A DNA stretch of 39,719 bases from Deltaproteobacteria bacterium (GTDB lineage Bacteria; Desulfobacterota; BSN033; WVXP01): positions 1 through 39,719 of the forward strand of contig JAFDHF010000038.1 of the NCBI GenBank assembly GCA_019308905.1, in the 5' to 3' direction. Shown here piece after piece: positions 8,351-15,454 of this stretch. The first letter of the stretch is position 1. Each line of letters opens with the position of its first letter. The notes beneath the pieces were generated by a model that worked only from the letters and a program-made list of their open reading frames with translations, searched no databases and had not been told where the DNA came from. The translations under genes were made by a program, and so were the position numbers.

Positions 8351-8834
8351 GACTCTCCAGGAGATGGGGAGGGGCAAAGGCTTGAGGGATAAGGGGCTCA
8401 CCTTGACAGAGCTGGTATTGACCCTTGCCATCCTGGCGGCGATTGCGGCACTGACGCTCCCAAATCTGACCGGATGGATCAGGCACTACCGTGTGAGGCG
8501 GGTTGTTCGGGAGCTGGTCTGCCAGATGGAACTGGCAAAGATCAAGGCTCTCAAAACAAACCGGCAGTATCGCATCGCTTTTGATCCTTCCAGTAAGACC
8601 TTTCGGATGGAGCGTGGGAACCGCCCGGACGCACCGGGCGAATGGGTTCAGGAAGGAGGGATCTTCCGGGTGCCCCACCAGATCTCACTGGAGGCGAATG
8701 TGGAGGCGATCCGCTTCAACCCTGACGGGACGGCCCTCAGCGGATCCGTAACCATAAGGGCAGGAGATGGGGAGTACTATACCGTCACCGCTAATACCTC
8801 CACAGGAAAGATCAACGTCGCAAGGGGAAAGTAG
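8349..8834 (+). CDS. fimT: FimT/GspH-type minor pseudopilin, set 1
   Basis: This protein of up to 161 residues has a type III prepilin signal, DKG|LTLTE, with Gly at -1 and Glu at +5 followed by a hydrophobic helix (ELVLTLAILAAIAALTLPNL). A GspH/FimT-like beta-rich C-terminal domain follows, with MELAKIKALKTNRQYRIAFD typical of the family. It would be processed by PilD and act in the minor-pilin tip or priming complex. Start choice is uncertain. The ATG at 8349 has no ribosome site and overlaps a TATAAT box. A TTG at 8382 has GGAGGGG 7 nt upstream and would give a short MRDKG leader. The pilV start abuts its stop, so set 1 looks like one operon. Confidence 0.85.
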   Translation: MTLQEMGRGKGLRDKGLTLTELVLTLAILAAIAALTLPNLTGWIRHYRVRRVVRELVCQMELAKIKALKTNRQYRIAFDPSSKTFRMERGNRPDAPGEWVQEGGIFRVPHQISLEANVEAIRFNPDGTALSGSVTIRAGDGEYYTVTANTSTGKINVARGK

Positions 8835-9257
8835 ATGGAACCGGTGAATGAGCGGAACCGGAGGAGATCAGGCCGCCGGGGGTTTACACTCCTGGAGGTT
8901 CTGATCGCCACGGTCCTTTTGGCGGTGGGATTGCTGGCCCTCATGACCCTTCAGATCCAGTCGATTCGAAACAGTGCTTTCAGCAACTCCATGACTGTGG
9001 CCTCCTGCCTCGCGCAGGACGAAGTGGAGAGGTTGCGGGCCATCCCCTGGAAAGACCTCAATGACGGAACGTTCTCCGAAACGGTAAATGATACCGATCC
9101 TGCGACAGGAGCAACCCGCATGGTCTTCGGCCGGGAGTGGACGATCCGGACCGACGGGTCCGGGCGGATAAGAGAGATTCTGGTTACCGTGTCGTGGCAC
9201 CAGCACGATCGCCTCCACAGGATTACCATGGCCACCAGAATTGCCAAGAGAGAATGA
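8835..9257 (+). CDS. pilV: Type IV pilus minor pilin PilV, set 1
   Basis: This 140-residue protein has a prepilin signal RRG|FTLLE and the PilV-type helix (EVLIATVLLAVGLLALMTLQIQSIRNS), then the AQDEVERLRAIPW segment typical of PilV/GspI-like minor pilins. It is exported to the inner membrane, cleaved by the prepilin peptidase and built into the priming complex. The ATG directly follows the fimT stop codon, and its own stop overlaps the pilW start (ATGA), indicating translational coupling through the set. A basic leader of 16 residues precedes the cleavage glycine. Confidence 0.87.
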   Translation: MEPVNERNRRRSGRRGFTLLEVLIATVLLAVGLLALMTLQIQSIRNSAFSNSMTVASCLAQDEVERLRAIPWKDLNDGTFSETVNDTDPATGATRMVFGREWTIRTDGSGRIREILVTVSWHQHDRLHRITMATRIAKRE

Positions 9258-10216
9258 GAAGAATGGATTGCCGCTATTTTGGGAAACCGGGTTTCACGCT
9301 GATCGAGCTCATAGTGGCCATGGCGGTGGCGGGTATTGTTTTGGCTGGAGCCTACGAGGTCTTTCGGGCCCAGCAGAGAACCTACATGGCCCAGGACCAG
9401 GTCGCCGAGATGCAGCAGAACGCCAGGGCGGCTATGAACCTGCTCACGAAGGACCTGAGGATGGTGGGCCACGGCGTTCCGGATCAGTGGCCTCTTCAGA
9501 TAGGAGAGGAGACATTCTCAGAAATGGTCGTAATCGACGGCCGTACCCTTACACTTGTCGGGTGTTTCGGGTCACCGGCAAGTTATCTGGATGCATCTGC
9601 AGCAAGAGGCGACCAGAAAATAACAGTTGTGGACGGGAGCCGTTTTGATTCCCTTGACCGCAGGTACCTCTTTGTGGGTGAATACGACAAAGTCACGGTC
9701 CAACGGGTGGAGGGCAACGTGCTCATTTTGGATCAGAAGCTGGCAAAACGTTACCCTACCACGTGCCTGAGGAAGGCTGCCCGGGCCGGGGATACACAGA
9801 TCAGGGTCTATGATGCGAGCAACATCTGGGCCGAAGACATTCTTACCCTGGGCGACGAGAGGCTCTTTGTAACCAAAAGCGACCGTGCGACAAACACTAT
9901 TGTTCTCAACAGCCCTCTCTATTTCGAATATCCGCGAGGCATGCGTGTAAATCCTGTACCCGTTTACCGCGTTCAGATCGTGAAGTACTATCTTAAGGAT
10001 AACGGTACGCTCACTCGCCAGGACTTCTGGGCCCGCGGTCAGGTAAGGGAACTTGCCGAGCACATCGAGTCGCTGAGTGTCACAAAAACCGACTATGGCG
10101 GCTACCGAGTTGCCATCACCGCCAGGACGGCCTTGCCTGATGCGGCGGGCAGGTTGAGACGGAGAACCTATTGCCTCACGGTAAAGGTGAGAAATCGAGC
10201 GAGGCCGGGGGGGTAG
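9254..10216 (+). CDS. pilW: Type IV pilus minor pilin PilW, set 1
   Basis: This 320-residue protein starts at an ATG overlapping the pilV stop; an earlier in-frame start would lie inside pilV and is unlikely. The signal KPG|FTLIE is followed by the PilW helix and the AQQRTYMAQDQVAEMQQNAR segment typical of the family. It is longer than the set 2 PilW. The extra length contains two consecutive beta-rich modules of about 55 residues (roughly bases 9600-9757 and 9776-9943) of the same pattern: GDxxIxVxDxS, a hydrophobic strand with a Gly-Asp/Gly-Glu turn, then NxxxLxxxL. It would act in pilus priming; the duplicated modules may be surface-exposed at the fibre tip (inference). Confidence 0.86.
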   Translation: MRRMDCRYFGKPGFTLIELIVAMAVAGIVLAGAYEVFRAQQRTYMAQDQVAEMQQNARAAMNLLTKDLRMVGHGVPDQWPLQIGEETFSEMVVIDGRTLTLVGCFGSPASYLDASAARGDQKITVVDGSRFDSLDRRYLFVGEYDKVTVQRVEGNVLILDQKLAKRYPTTCLRKAARAGDTQIRVYDASNIWAEDILTLGDERLFVTKSDRATNTIVLNSPLYFEYPRGMRVNPVPVYRVQIVKYYLKDNGTLTRQDFWARGQVRELAEHIESLSVTKTDYGGYRVAITARTALPDAAGRLRRRTYCLTVKVRNRARPGG

Positions 10217-10218
10217 AG

Positions 10219-10713
10219 ATGGGAGAAACAGGGCCGGTGTACCGCGAGCGGGGTGTTGTCCTCGTCATCTGTCTCCTGTTGATTCTGGCCGGTACGATCG
10301 TCGCCATCGGCGGTATGACCGTTTCCGAGGTCGACATGATGATCAGTGGAAACCAGAGATCCCTCCAGCAGGTCTTCGATGCGTCCGAGGCCGGAATTGA
10401 AACGGGTATCGGCGCTTTCTTTTCAACCGCTCGGCCGTGGGGCACTGCCAGACCACCCATAACAGTCCCCCCTTCCATCCCGCCGTGGGGGATAGCCTAC
10501 ACGCACGGTTTGCCTAACGGCTGCCAGTTCACCCTGTGGATCACCGATATGCATGTCTCCAGACCAGTCGGCCCCGGGTCCGACCCGACCAGGTACAGGA
10601 GGTTTTACTACCGTATTAGTTCGATGGGTCGGGAGACCGGTTCCGGACCCGAGGAGTCCCAAGGGACAAGAGAGACCGACCGCGTGGTCAGCGTTGTCTA
10701 CCGCATCAGGTAG
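10219..10713 (+). CDS. pilX: PilX-like minor pilin, set 1
   Basis: This 164-residue protein starts with the ATG 2 nt after pilW, behind a purine-rich site overlapping the pilW stop. The N-terminus ERG|VVLVICLLLILAGTIVAIGG followed by SGNQRSLQQVFDASEAGIETG matches the PilX N-terminal family. As usual for PilX/GspK-like subunits, Glu is absent at position +5. The C-terminal 100 residues are Pro/Gly/Thr-rich and not recognisable. It is the last gene of the first minor-pilin set. No pilY1 gene, which often follows pilX, is present. Confidence 0.8.
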   Translation: MGETGPVYRERGVVLVICLLLILAGTIVAIGGMTVSEVDMMISGNQRSLQQVFDASEAGIETGIGAFFSTARPWGTARPPITVPPSIPPWGIAYTHGLPNGCQFTLWITDMHVSRPVGPGSDPTRYRRFYYRISSMGRETGSGPEESQGTRETDRVVSVVYRIR

Positions 10714-10781
10714 AGAGACCGCTGTTAAACACCTCTTCCTTGAACCCTGCAACTTTTTCATACCTTACGAAAAAAGGTCCC

Positions 10782-10819
10782 AAACAGGGTCCTCCCGACG
10801 AGTGGTGATGTCCCTGTTT
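10782..10819 (+). promoter_or_regulatory. Inverted repeat upstream of sigma-54 promoter
   Basis: AAACAGGG (10782-10789) and CCCTGTTT (10812-10819) are perfect 8-bp arms 22 nt apart. The centre lies about 114 bp upstream of the start site predicted from the -24/-12 element at 10888, a usual distance for an enhancer-binding site. It is not followed by a T run, so a terminator is less likely. Confidence 0.4.
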
Positions 10820-10887
10820 CATAAACATAAGTAGTTGATATTGAAGATTATTTTAAACACAGTATGATAATGAGACAATAGTCTCTC

Positions 10888-10906
10888 TTGGTATACATTT
10901 TGCTTT
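10888..10906 (+). promoter_or_regulatory. Sigma-54 (-24/-12) promoter for second minor-pilin set
   Basis: TTGGTATACATTTTGCT contains GG (10890-10891) and GC (10902-10903) separated by exactly 10 nt, with a perfect TTTGCT -12 half. The predicted start is near 10915, giving a leader of about 20 nt that contains the GAGG ribosome site of the next gene. Pilin genes under PilR/sigma-54 control are well known in other bacteria. Confidence 0.65.
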
Positions 10907-10938
10907 GTACCCTTGCAGTCCCAGAGAGCGAGGTGACA

Positions 10939-11478
10939 GTGGGCAGGTACGTAAAGAAAAGACAGGGCCTGACAATGGTGGAACTTGTCATAACCCTGGC
11001 CATCATAGCCCTTCTTGCGACTTTCACGGTCCCCAGCCTGGGGCGGTGGCTTTCTCACTATCGCATCAAAAGCGCCGCCAGGGATGTCGCGTCATGCTTC
11101 CGGCTGGCCCAGATGAAGGCGGTGCAGACAAACCAGAACTGCACGGTCCGCTTCGATAAGAGAGCGGGTTTTCCTCAGACAGTCACGGTCATGGATGGTG
11201 GGGGAGTTTCTATGCGAACCGTGGACCTGAGCCGGTACAAGGCACAATTCGATACCGGCAGGGGAGGCGGGGATGGATTGGACTTTGTCGATCAGCCCGC
11301 GGACAGTTTGATTGACATAACCTTCAACACCCGCGGGATTCCCAGCGATGAACAGGGGAACCCCCTGACCCCACTGGGAGGACAGGACGGCCAACGGGTC
11401 TTTCTGAGGAACAGCCGAGGTGAAGGATACTGGGTGGAAGTCACACCTGTTGGGAATGTCAGGTATGACAGGACATAG
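10939..11478 (+). CDS. fimT: FimT/GspH-type minor pseudopilin, set 2
   Basis: This 179-residue protein has a prepilin signal RQG|LTMVE, helix ELVITLAIIALLATFTVPSL, and the FimT-type segment RLAQMKAVQTNQNCTVRFDK. The start is taken at GTG 10939, with GAGG 5 nt upstream and just downstream of the predicted sigma-54 start site. GTG 10933 is an alternative. A TTG at 10888 in the same frame lies within the promoter and is rejected. Its role is as for the set 1 FimT. It is only distantly similar to that protein beyond the helix, so this is a paralogue rather than a recent copy. The C-terminal half is longer (RGGGDGLDFVDQPADSL region). Confidence 0.85.
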   Translation: MGRYVKKRQGLTMVELVITLAIIALLATFTVPSLGRWLSHYRIKSAARDVASCFRLAQMKAVQTNQNCTVRFDKRAGFPQTVTVMDGGGVSMRTVDLSRYKAQFDTGRGGGDGLDFVDQPADSLIDITFNTRGIPSDEQGNPLTPLGGQDGQRVFLRNSRGEGYWVEVTPVGNVRYDRT

Positions 11479-11492
11479 TAGGGAGAAGCGCA

Positions 11493-11912
11493 ATGAGGAA
11501 AGCCGGGCGGTCGGGATCTGAGGGATTCACCCTCCTCGAGGTGGTTGTTGCCATGGTCATTCTGGCCATCGCTTTGCTGGGTCTTGCTGGACTCCAGGTG
11601 GTCTCTGTCCAGGGAAACAACCTCGCCAGCCAGATCACCGACGCTACAACACTTGCCCAGGATCAACTGGAGCAGCTTATCGCGACCCCCTTCAGCACTC
11701 TCATCGGACTCGGGACTGTAACCAACAGCGTGACGAAAAAAGGCGTAGTCTACAGCGTCCAATACACCGTCATCCCGGACCCTGGAGGGAGCCGGGCCGA
11801 TGTGACCGTGGCGGTTTCTTGGAGGGACGAGAGAACGTCGGTGGCGGCGGACAACACCCATACAGTCAGAGTCAATTCTGTGATCAGCGAGTTCTATGGA
11901 GGCGGTTCATGA
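11493..11912 (+). CDS. pilV: Type IV pilus minor pilin PilV, set 2
   Basis: This 139-residue protein has a prepilin signal SEG|FTLLE with the PilV helix (EVVVAMVILAIALLGLAGLQVVSVQGN) and AQDQLEQLIATPF, the counterpart of AQDEVERLRAIPW in set 1. A GGGAGAAG ribosome site lies before the ATG, 14 nt after the fimT stop. Its stop overlaps the next start (ATGA). It is expected to be an inner-membrane-anchored minor pilin in the priming complex. Confidence 0.86.
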   Translation: MRKAGRSGSEGFTLLEVVVAMVILAIALLGLAGLQVVSVQGNNLASQITDATTLAQDQLEQLIATPFSTLIGLGTVTNSVTKKGVVYSVQYTVIPDPGGSRADVTVAVSWRDERTSVAADNTHTVRVNSVISEFYGGGS

Positions 11913-12772
11913 GAGTCTTGAGAGACGGGGAGAAGGGATTGAGTCTGATAGAGCTGATGGTCGCCCTGGTGATCGGGGCCATTGTCATTGCCGGTGTCTA
12001 CCGAACTTTCATGGCTCAACAAAGAACCTTTGTAGTCCAGGAGCAGATCTCTGAGGCGCAGCAGAGCGCGAGGGCCATTATGGATATCATTGCCCGTGAC
12101 ATCCGCATGGCTGGGTTCGGGATGCCGGGCTGGGCCGTAGCCGGTCTAACAAACAGAATCACCATCACGGCCTCCTCGCCGGCCGATTTCACGATCGTCG
12201 GTGTGTTCAGCGGCCCCATTGCCACTCTGGCAAGTGCCGCGTCTCTTGGTCAAACCCAGATCACCCTGAACACGATGGGGCAGAATACGACCTTCAACAA
12301 GGATGACAACCTGCTCATATTCGAATCCGACAGACCCCTACCTCCGCTGCTTCCGGCGGGGAGCGAACTGAGTGCCCCCTTGAGATACAAGACCGTCGTG
12401 GTGTGGACTGCCGTGACCGGCAGCAACCCAACCGTCAGCATCGACGCCGATGGGAGTACTTCTGGTGTCCAGGACGGTCTGGACAGAGATCTCAGGGCCA
12501 ATGCACTGGTGTACAGGGTTGGAACAGTGCACTACCGGTTGAACGGGACGGACCTTGAAAGGAACGGGAGTGTCCTGGCAAACAATGTCATCAATTTTCA
12601 GATCACAGACCAGTACAACCCGGGCCCTCCGCCTGTGCCCGAGACCTTTGGAAAATACCAGATACAGTTGACCGTGCAGACCCGGACCAATGACCCGGAT
12701 TTTCCCGGAGGATTCCGCACGAGGAGCCTCACCTCCACCATTAGGGCGAGAAATCTTTTTCTCAGCAGTTAG
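11909..12772 (+). CDS. pilW: Type IV pilus minor pilin PilW, set 2
   Basis: This 287-residue protein starts at ATG 11909, overlapping the pilV stop, with GGAGG 6 nt upstream. The signal EKG|LSLIE and the helix are followed by AQQRTFVVQEQISEAQQSAR, clearly homologous to AQQRTYMAQDQVAEMQQNAR in set 1. It contains one beta-rich module (around LGQTQITL...FNKDDNLLIFESD) where the set 1 protein has two. The C-terminus (QIQLTVQTRTNDPDF..RSLTSTIRARNLF) is typical of PilW proteins. Confidence 0.85.
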   Translation: MRVLRDGEKGLSLIELMVALVIGAIVIAGVYRTFMAQQRTFVVQEQISEAQQSARAIMDIIARDIRMAGFGMPGWAVAGLTNRITITASSPADFTIVGVFSGPIATLASAASLGQTQITLNTMGQNTTFNKDDNLLIFESDRPLPPLLPAGSELSAPLRYKTVVVWTAVTGSNPTVSIDADGSTSGVQDGLDRDLRANALVYRVGTVHYRLNGTDLERNGSVLANNVINFQITDQYNPGPPPVPETFGKYQIQLTVQTRTNDPDFPGGFRTRSLTSTIRARNLFLSS

Positions 12773-12792
12773 CAATACTTAGGGGGTTGATC

Positions 12793-13269
12793 ATGTCTAG
12801 AGCATTTTTCGATCTAAGAAATGAAAGGGGGACAGCCCTTGTCATCGCACTGCTGGTTATGATTACGGCGACGGTGGTCGCCCTTTGTGCAAACTTCACC
12901 TCCACCACGGAGCTTGCGATCTCCGGGAATCAACGGCGCTACACCACCGACTTCTTCAAGGCCGACGGTGGCCTGGAGCTCATAAAATCCTATTTTTTTG
13001 ACAATTTCATCTTTCCGTCGAACGTGGGCGGCCAGAGCAACGTAGGGTCAGATCTTACAGGGGCAGGATACGACAACTCTCCGTTTGTCAACCTCGGACT
13101 CGATACGACACAGACAACCGTTACAAAGGTATACGAGGGAAATCCACCCCGTGGAAGGGGCATCAGCGCAACCAAATTCAGAGGGAACTACTACAGGGCG
13201 AGATCTGTCATGCCCAACTCTGTGGGTCTTGAAGAGGAGTTCTGTCTGATTTCTCCCAAAGCCAACTGA
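12793..13269 (+). CDS. pilX: PilX-like minor pilin, set 2
   Basis: This 158-residue protein has its ATG at 12793, with AGGGGG 6 nt upstream; an in-frame TTG at 12787 is less likely. The N-terminus ERG|TALVIALLVMITATVVALC with SGNQRRYTTDFFKADGGLELIKSYFF matches PilX-type subunits, again without Glu at +5. It ends set 2. The minus-strand TPR gene begins (3' end) 51 bp further on, with no clear terminator in the gap. It is probably the tip or priming subunit partnering PilW and PilV of the same set. Confidence 0.78.
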   Translation: MSRAFFDLRNERGTALVIALLVMITATVVALCANFTSTTELAISGNQRRYTTDFFKADGGLELIKSYFFDNFIFPSNVGGQSNVGSDLTGAGYDNSPFVNLGLDTTQTTVTKVYEGNPPRGRGISATKFRGNYYRARSVMPNSVGLEEEFCLISPKAN

Positions 13270-13320
13270 GATAGAGGTACGCGCAAGAAACACTTCCTTG
13301 AAGAGGTCCGGTGTAGGGGT

Positions 13321-14385
13321 TTAGGGGTTTGTCGTTCCCTTGCCCCCTCCCAGCCCAGCCCTGTTAAAGGCCTGCGATGCCTTATCTCTCATTCCGCAAG
13401 CCTCATAGGCCTTTGCCAACTCTTTGCTGATCCTAATGTGATCCTCCTCGGTCAGCCCCTCTATTTTTGACGCCTTTTCCAGGTAGAAGATGGACCGGTC
13501 GAAAGCGCCCTTCCGTCCGTAACACTGGCCGAGCATGACCAGGCAGTCGATCCGCTTCGGGCCGTACTCCAGAGCCGCCTCAAACTCTACAATGGCCTTA
13601 TCTATGAGTTCCATCTCCATATAGGCAATTCCGAGATGATAGTGGGATTCTAGATCTTTTTCCGGCGAAACACTCTGATCCAGAACGACCTCCTGGTGAG
13701 TGAAATACGGGTTGCCCGCCGTATGATGGCCGTCGCTTCCGGCGGGCTGAGGGTCTGCCGGTTCTGATTGCAAGGGTTCTTCGAGATCGACGATCTCCTC
13801 ACTTTCCGAGACCTCCTCTGGCTCGAGATCCTGGGTCTCCGGCAATTCGTCATCCATCAAGGCCTGTTCGAGAACCGATCGCTGTTCCCGGCCATTGATC
13901 TCACCCAACCCGGCCTCGCCGAAGTCAGAAGTCTCTTCCTCCATCTGAAAGGAGTCCGCCTGTGCCAATGTCCGATCGATCTCGGCAATCGCACTTCGGG
14001 CAAGCTGATCTTCGGGGTTTAGTTTGATGATGTTCTGGTAGAGGACCTTGGCGTTTCCAACAAGCCCCTCTTTCTTGTACAGATCTGCCAACCAGTAGTG
14101 GACATCGATCATCTTCGGCCTTACAGTCAGGACCTTCTTGTACATAGAGATGGCACGATAGCTCAGGTCTTCGTCCTTGTACTGTTGGGCCAGCTGGATA
14201 TACTCTTCTACAGCCCGGTCAAAATTCTTGTTTCTGAGATAGAGGTCCGCAAGCTTGGAGCGAATCCGGATATTCCTCGGGTCGTCTGCAACTAGTTTCT
14301 CGTAGTCCGAAATAGCCTTCCGGATCTGTCCCTTCATCAGGGACTTCTGGGCACTTGCCAGGGTCTTCCGCCGATCAAAACCCAA
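13321..14385 (-). CDS. Cytoplasmic tetratricopeptide-repeat protein
   Basis: This 354-residue protein has no signal peptide. The N-terminal half has about three TPRs (KGQIRKAISDYEKLVADDP, KNFDRAVEEYIQLAQQY, and a YRAISMYKKVLTVRPKM unit). A central acidic low-complexity linker (about residues 170-240) follows, and two or three more TPRs lie at the C-terminus (IDKAIVEFEAALEYGPKRID). It is probably a scaffold; the partner is unknown. The start is taken at TTG 14385 because GGGGAGGAG lies upstream and a sigma-70 promoter predicts transcription from about 14414, just where the longer TTG start (14415) would be. Its place between minor pilins and the pilus signalling operon suggests, but does not prove, a pilus or motility role. 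Confidence 0.75.
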   Translation of the reverse strand: MGFDRRKTLASAQKSLMKGQIRKAISDYEKLVADDPRNIRIRSKLADLYLRNKNFDRAVEEYIQLAQQYKDEDLSYRAISMYKKVLTVRPKMIDVHYWLADLYKKEGLVGNAKVLYQNIIKLNPEDQLARSAIAEIDRTLAQADSFQMEEETSDFGEAGLGEINGREQRSVLEQALMDDELPETQDLEPEEVSESEEIVDLEEPLQSEPADPQPAGSDGHHTAGNPYFTHQEVVLDQSVSPEKDLESHYHLGIAYMEMELIDKAIVEFEAALEYGPKRIDCLVMLGQCYGRKGAFDRSIFYLEKASKIEGLTEEDHIRISKELAKAYEACGMRDKASQAFNRAGLGGGKGTTNP

Positions 14386-14420
14386 GATGCGACTCTCCTC
14401 CCCGAGATCTAACAAGAGAT

Positions 14421-14449
14421 TAGTTAACCCAAAAGTCTCGAAAAGTCAA
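14421..14449 (-). promoter_or_regulatory. Sigma-70-like promoter for TPR gene
   Basis: On the minus strand, TTGACT (14449-14444), 17 nt, TAACTA (14426-14421). Predicted start is near 14414, upstream of the TTG start at 14385 with its GGGGAGGAG site. Confidence 0.5.
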
Positions 14450-14650
14450 GGCGATCAACCAGTAAGCCCGATCAGAAAACCGAATCGGCCGACTCAAGAC
14501 AGGAGCCTCTCGTACCTACAAAAACGCAGGTGGTCGGCTCGTTACCATCAAAACCCGGCCGAGTCCGCCCCACTTGTTCAGAACCACCGAGGGAAGTCTC
14601 CCCCTGAGGCGAAGAAAGAGGGCAATAGGGGCACGCAAGGCCTGCCCATG

Positions 14651-14705
14651 GCCGGAAATAGTCCCGCAGTGGCACACGAGGGTATTCCATTTTCCGGCGT
14701 TTTTT
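14651..14705 (+). terminator. Intrinsic terminator-like structured element
   Basis: GCCGGAAA (14651-14658) pairs with TTTCCGGC (14691-14698). The interior can pair further (CCC with GGG, GTG with CAC around a GCA loop). A run of six T follows at 14700-14705. No plus-strand gene precedes it for more than 1 kb, so it may end an unannotated small RNA or block antisense transcription. Confidence 0.5.
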
Positions 14706-14723
14706 GTTATCTCCATACCTGGG

Positions 14724-14742
14724 GTGGACGAATATCGTCCAC
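14724..14742. promoter_or_regulatory. Perfect dyad, candidate activator-binding site
   Basis: GTGGACGA-ATA-TCGTCCAC, 8-bp perfect arms around a 3-bp centre. It lies about 165 bp upstream of the transcription start predicted for the sigma-54 promoter at 14871. This position and symmetry suit an enhancer-binding regulator, though any dimeric repressor or activator is possible. Confidence 0.5.
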
Positions 14743-14870
14743 AAGGGCGGACCGATATGCTCCTGCTAAACCTATCGGCTGAAAGGAACAAAAGGATAAG
14801 GGGGATATGTTTGGTTTTCGGACTGGTTGCTGACAAGGCTCAGCTCGTGTGGTTCAATTCCGCCGGAGAA

Positions 14871-14889
14871 TTGGCACCTAATTTGCTTC
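14871..14889 (+). promoter_or_regulatory. Sigma-54 (-24/-12) promoter of the GTPase-pilMNOPQ array
   Basis: TTGGCACCTAATTTGCTT matches the consensus TGGCAC-N5-TTGCT at every defined position, with GG (14873-14874) and GC (14885-14886) 10 nt apart. Predicted start is about 14898. The AGGAG ribosome site at 14908-14912 and the ATG at 14919 follow immediately, which also settles the start of the Roadblock gene. Confidence 0.8.
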
Positions 14890-14918
14890 AGTGCGGGATT
14901 AAGCCTCAGGAGTCCGAG

Positions 14919-15365
14919 ATGGAGAAAATCCTCGAAGAGATGAACGAGGTCCCCGGTGTGCGGGGATCCTTTGTATGCGATCGCAATGGCACCGTCATAT
15001 GCAGGGATATGCCGGAGAGGTACGGTGACCAGCTTGAGAATATCGGGAGAGAGGTGGTTCAGGTAGTAGCATTGCTGCAAAGCCTGGGAGAAGAAACGGA
15101 GGTTCTCGATTTCCTTTTCTCGGATGGTAGAATTTTGGTCAATGGGCTGAGAGATCTCTCTCTGGTCGTCTTCTGTGAACCCGACATAGATGTCTCCATG
15201 GTCCGCTTGAAGTCGAATGTCACCTTGGGAGAACTGCGCCGGGACGGCAGATTCAAGAGACACATGCAGAAGGTCTCAAGGGCGAAAAGGGGCCTTCTCG
15301 CGCGGGACAAACTCGACGAGTCCTACCAGCAGATTATCAGGAAATTGAAGACTCTGGAAGGATAA
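14919..15365 (+). CDS. Roadblock/LC7 domain protein (MglB-like)
   Basis: This 148-residue protein starts at an ATG with AGGAG 6 nt upstream; the same frame is open further 5' but that part would lie upstream of the predicted sigma-54 transcription start. The fold pattern is Roadblock/LC7: helix MEKILEEMNEVPGVRGS, strand FVCDRNGTVICRDMP, long helix (ENIGREVVQVVALLQSLGEE), then strands DFLFSDGRILVNGL and LSLVVFCEP. A basic C-terminal helical tail of about 45 residues follows. Roadblock proteins dimerise and commonly bind or regulate small GTPases such as MglA, one of which is encoded six genes downstream. Confidence 0.8.
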   Translation: MEKILEEMNEVPGVRGSFVCDRNGTVICRDMPERYGDQLENIGREVVQVVALLQSLGEETEVLDFLFSDGRILVNGLRDLSLVVFCEPDIDVSMVRLKSNVTLGELRRDGRFKRHMQKVSRAKRGLLARDKLDESYQQIIRKLKTLEG

Positions 15366-15454
15366 TTCCATGTCACCTTGCCCAGGGAGGTATGGGGATT
15401 TCCAGGGTGGCCTAGAGCAGGATAGGCAGACTCCCCCAGAAGCAGGATACATGC

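Larger units (their letters stand above)
14450..14870. other. Non-coding gap between divergent genes
   Basis: About 420 bp without a convincing gene. Short open frames here lack ribosome sites and recognisable products. It holds a structured terminator-like element (14651-14705), a perfect dyad (14724-14742) and a second dyad CCGATA-N15-TATCGG (14752-14778), and leads into the sigma-54 promoter at 14871. A small plus-strand RNA ending at about 14705 is possible. Confidence 0.5.

Noticed and set aside
14669-14686. TGGCAC near 14670 as a sigma-54 -24 box
   Set aside because: No GC at the required 10-nt distance; the bases belong to the interior of the terminator-like hairpin.
14387-14782. Plus-strand ORF of 131 codons in the divergent gap
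   Set aside because: Antisense to the TPR gene start, no ribosome site, low-complexity product, and it runs through the terminator-like hairpin.
14574-14918. 115-codon upstream extension of the Roadblock reading frame
   Set aside because: It lies upstream of the predicted sigma-54 start, and the ATG at 14919 has an ideal AGGAG site; the extension has no domain.
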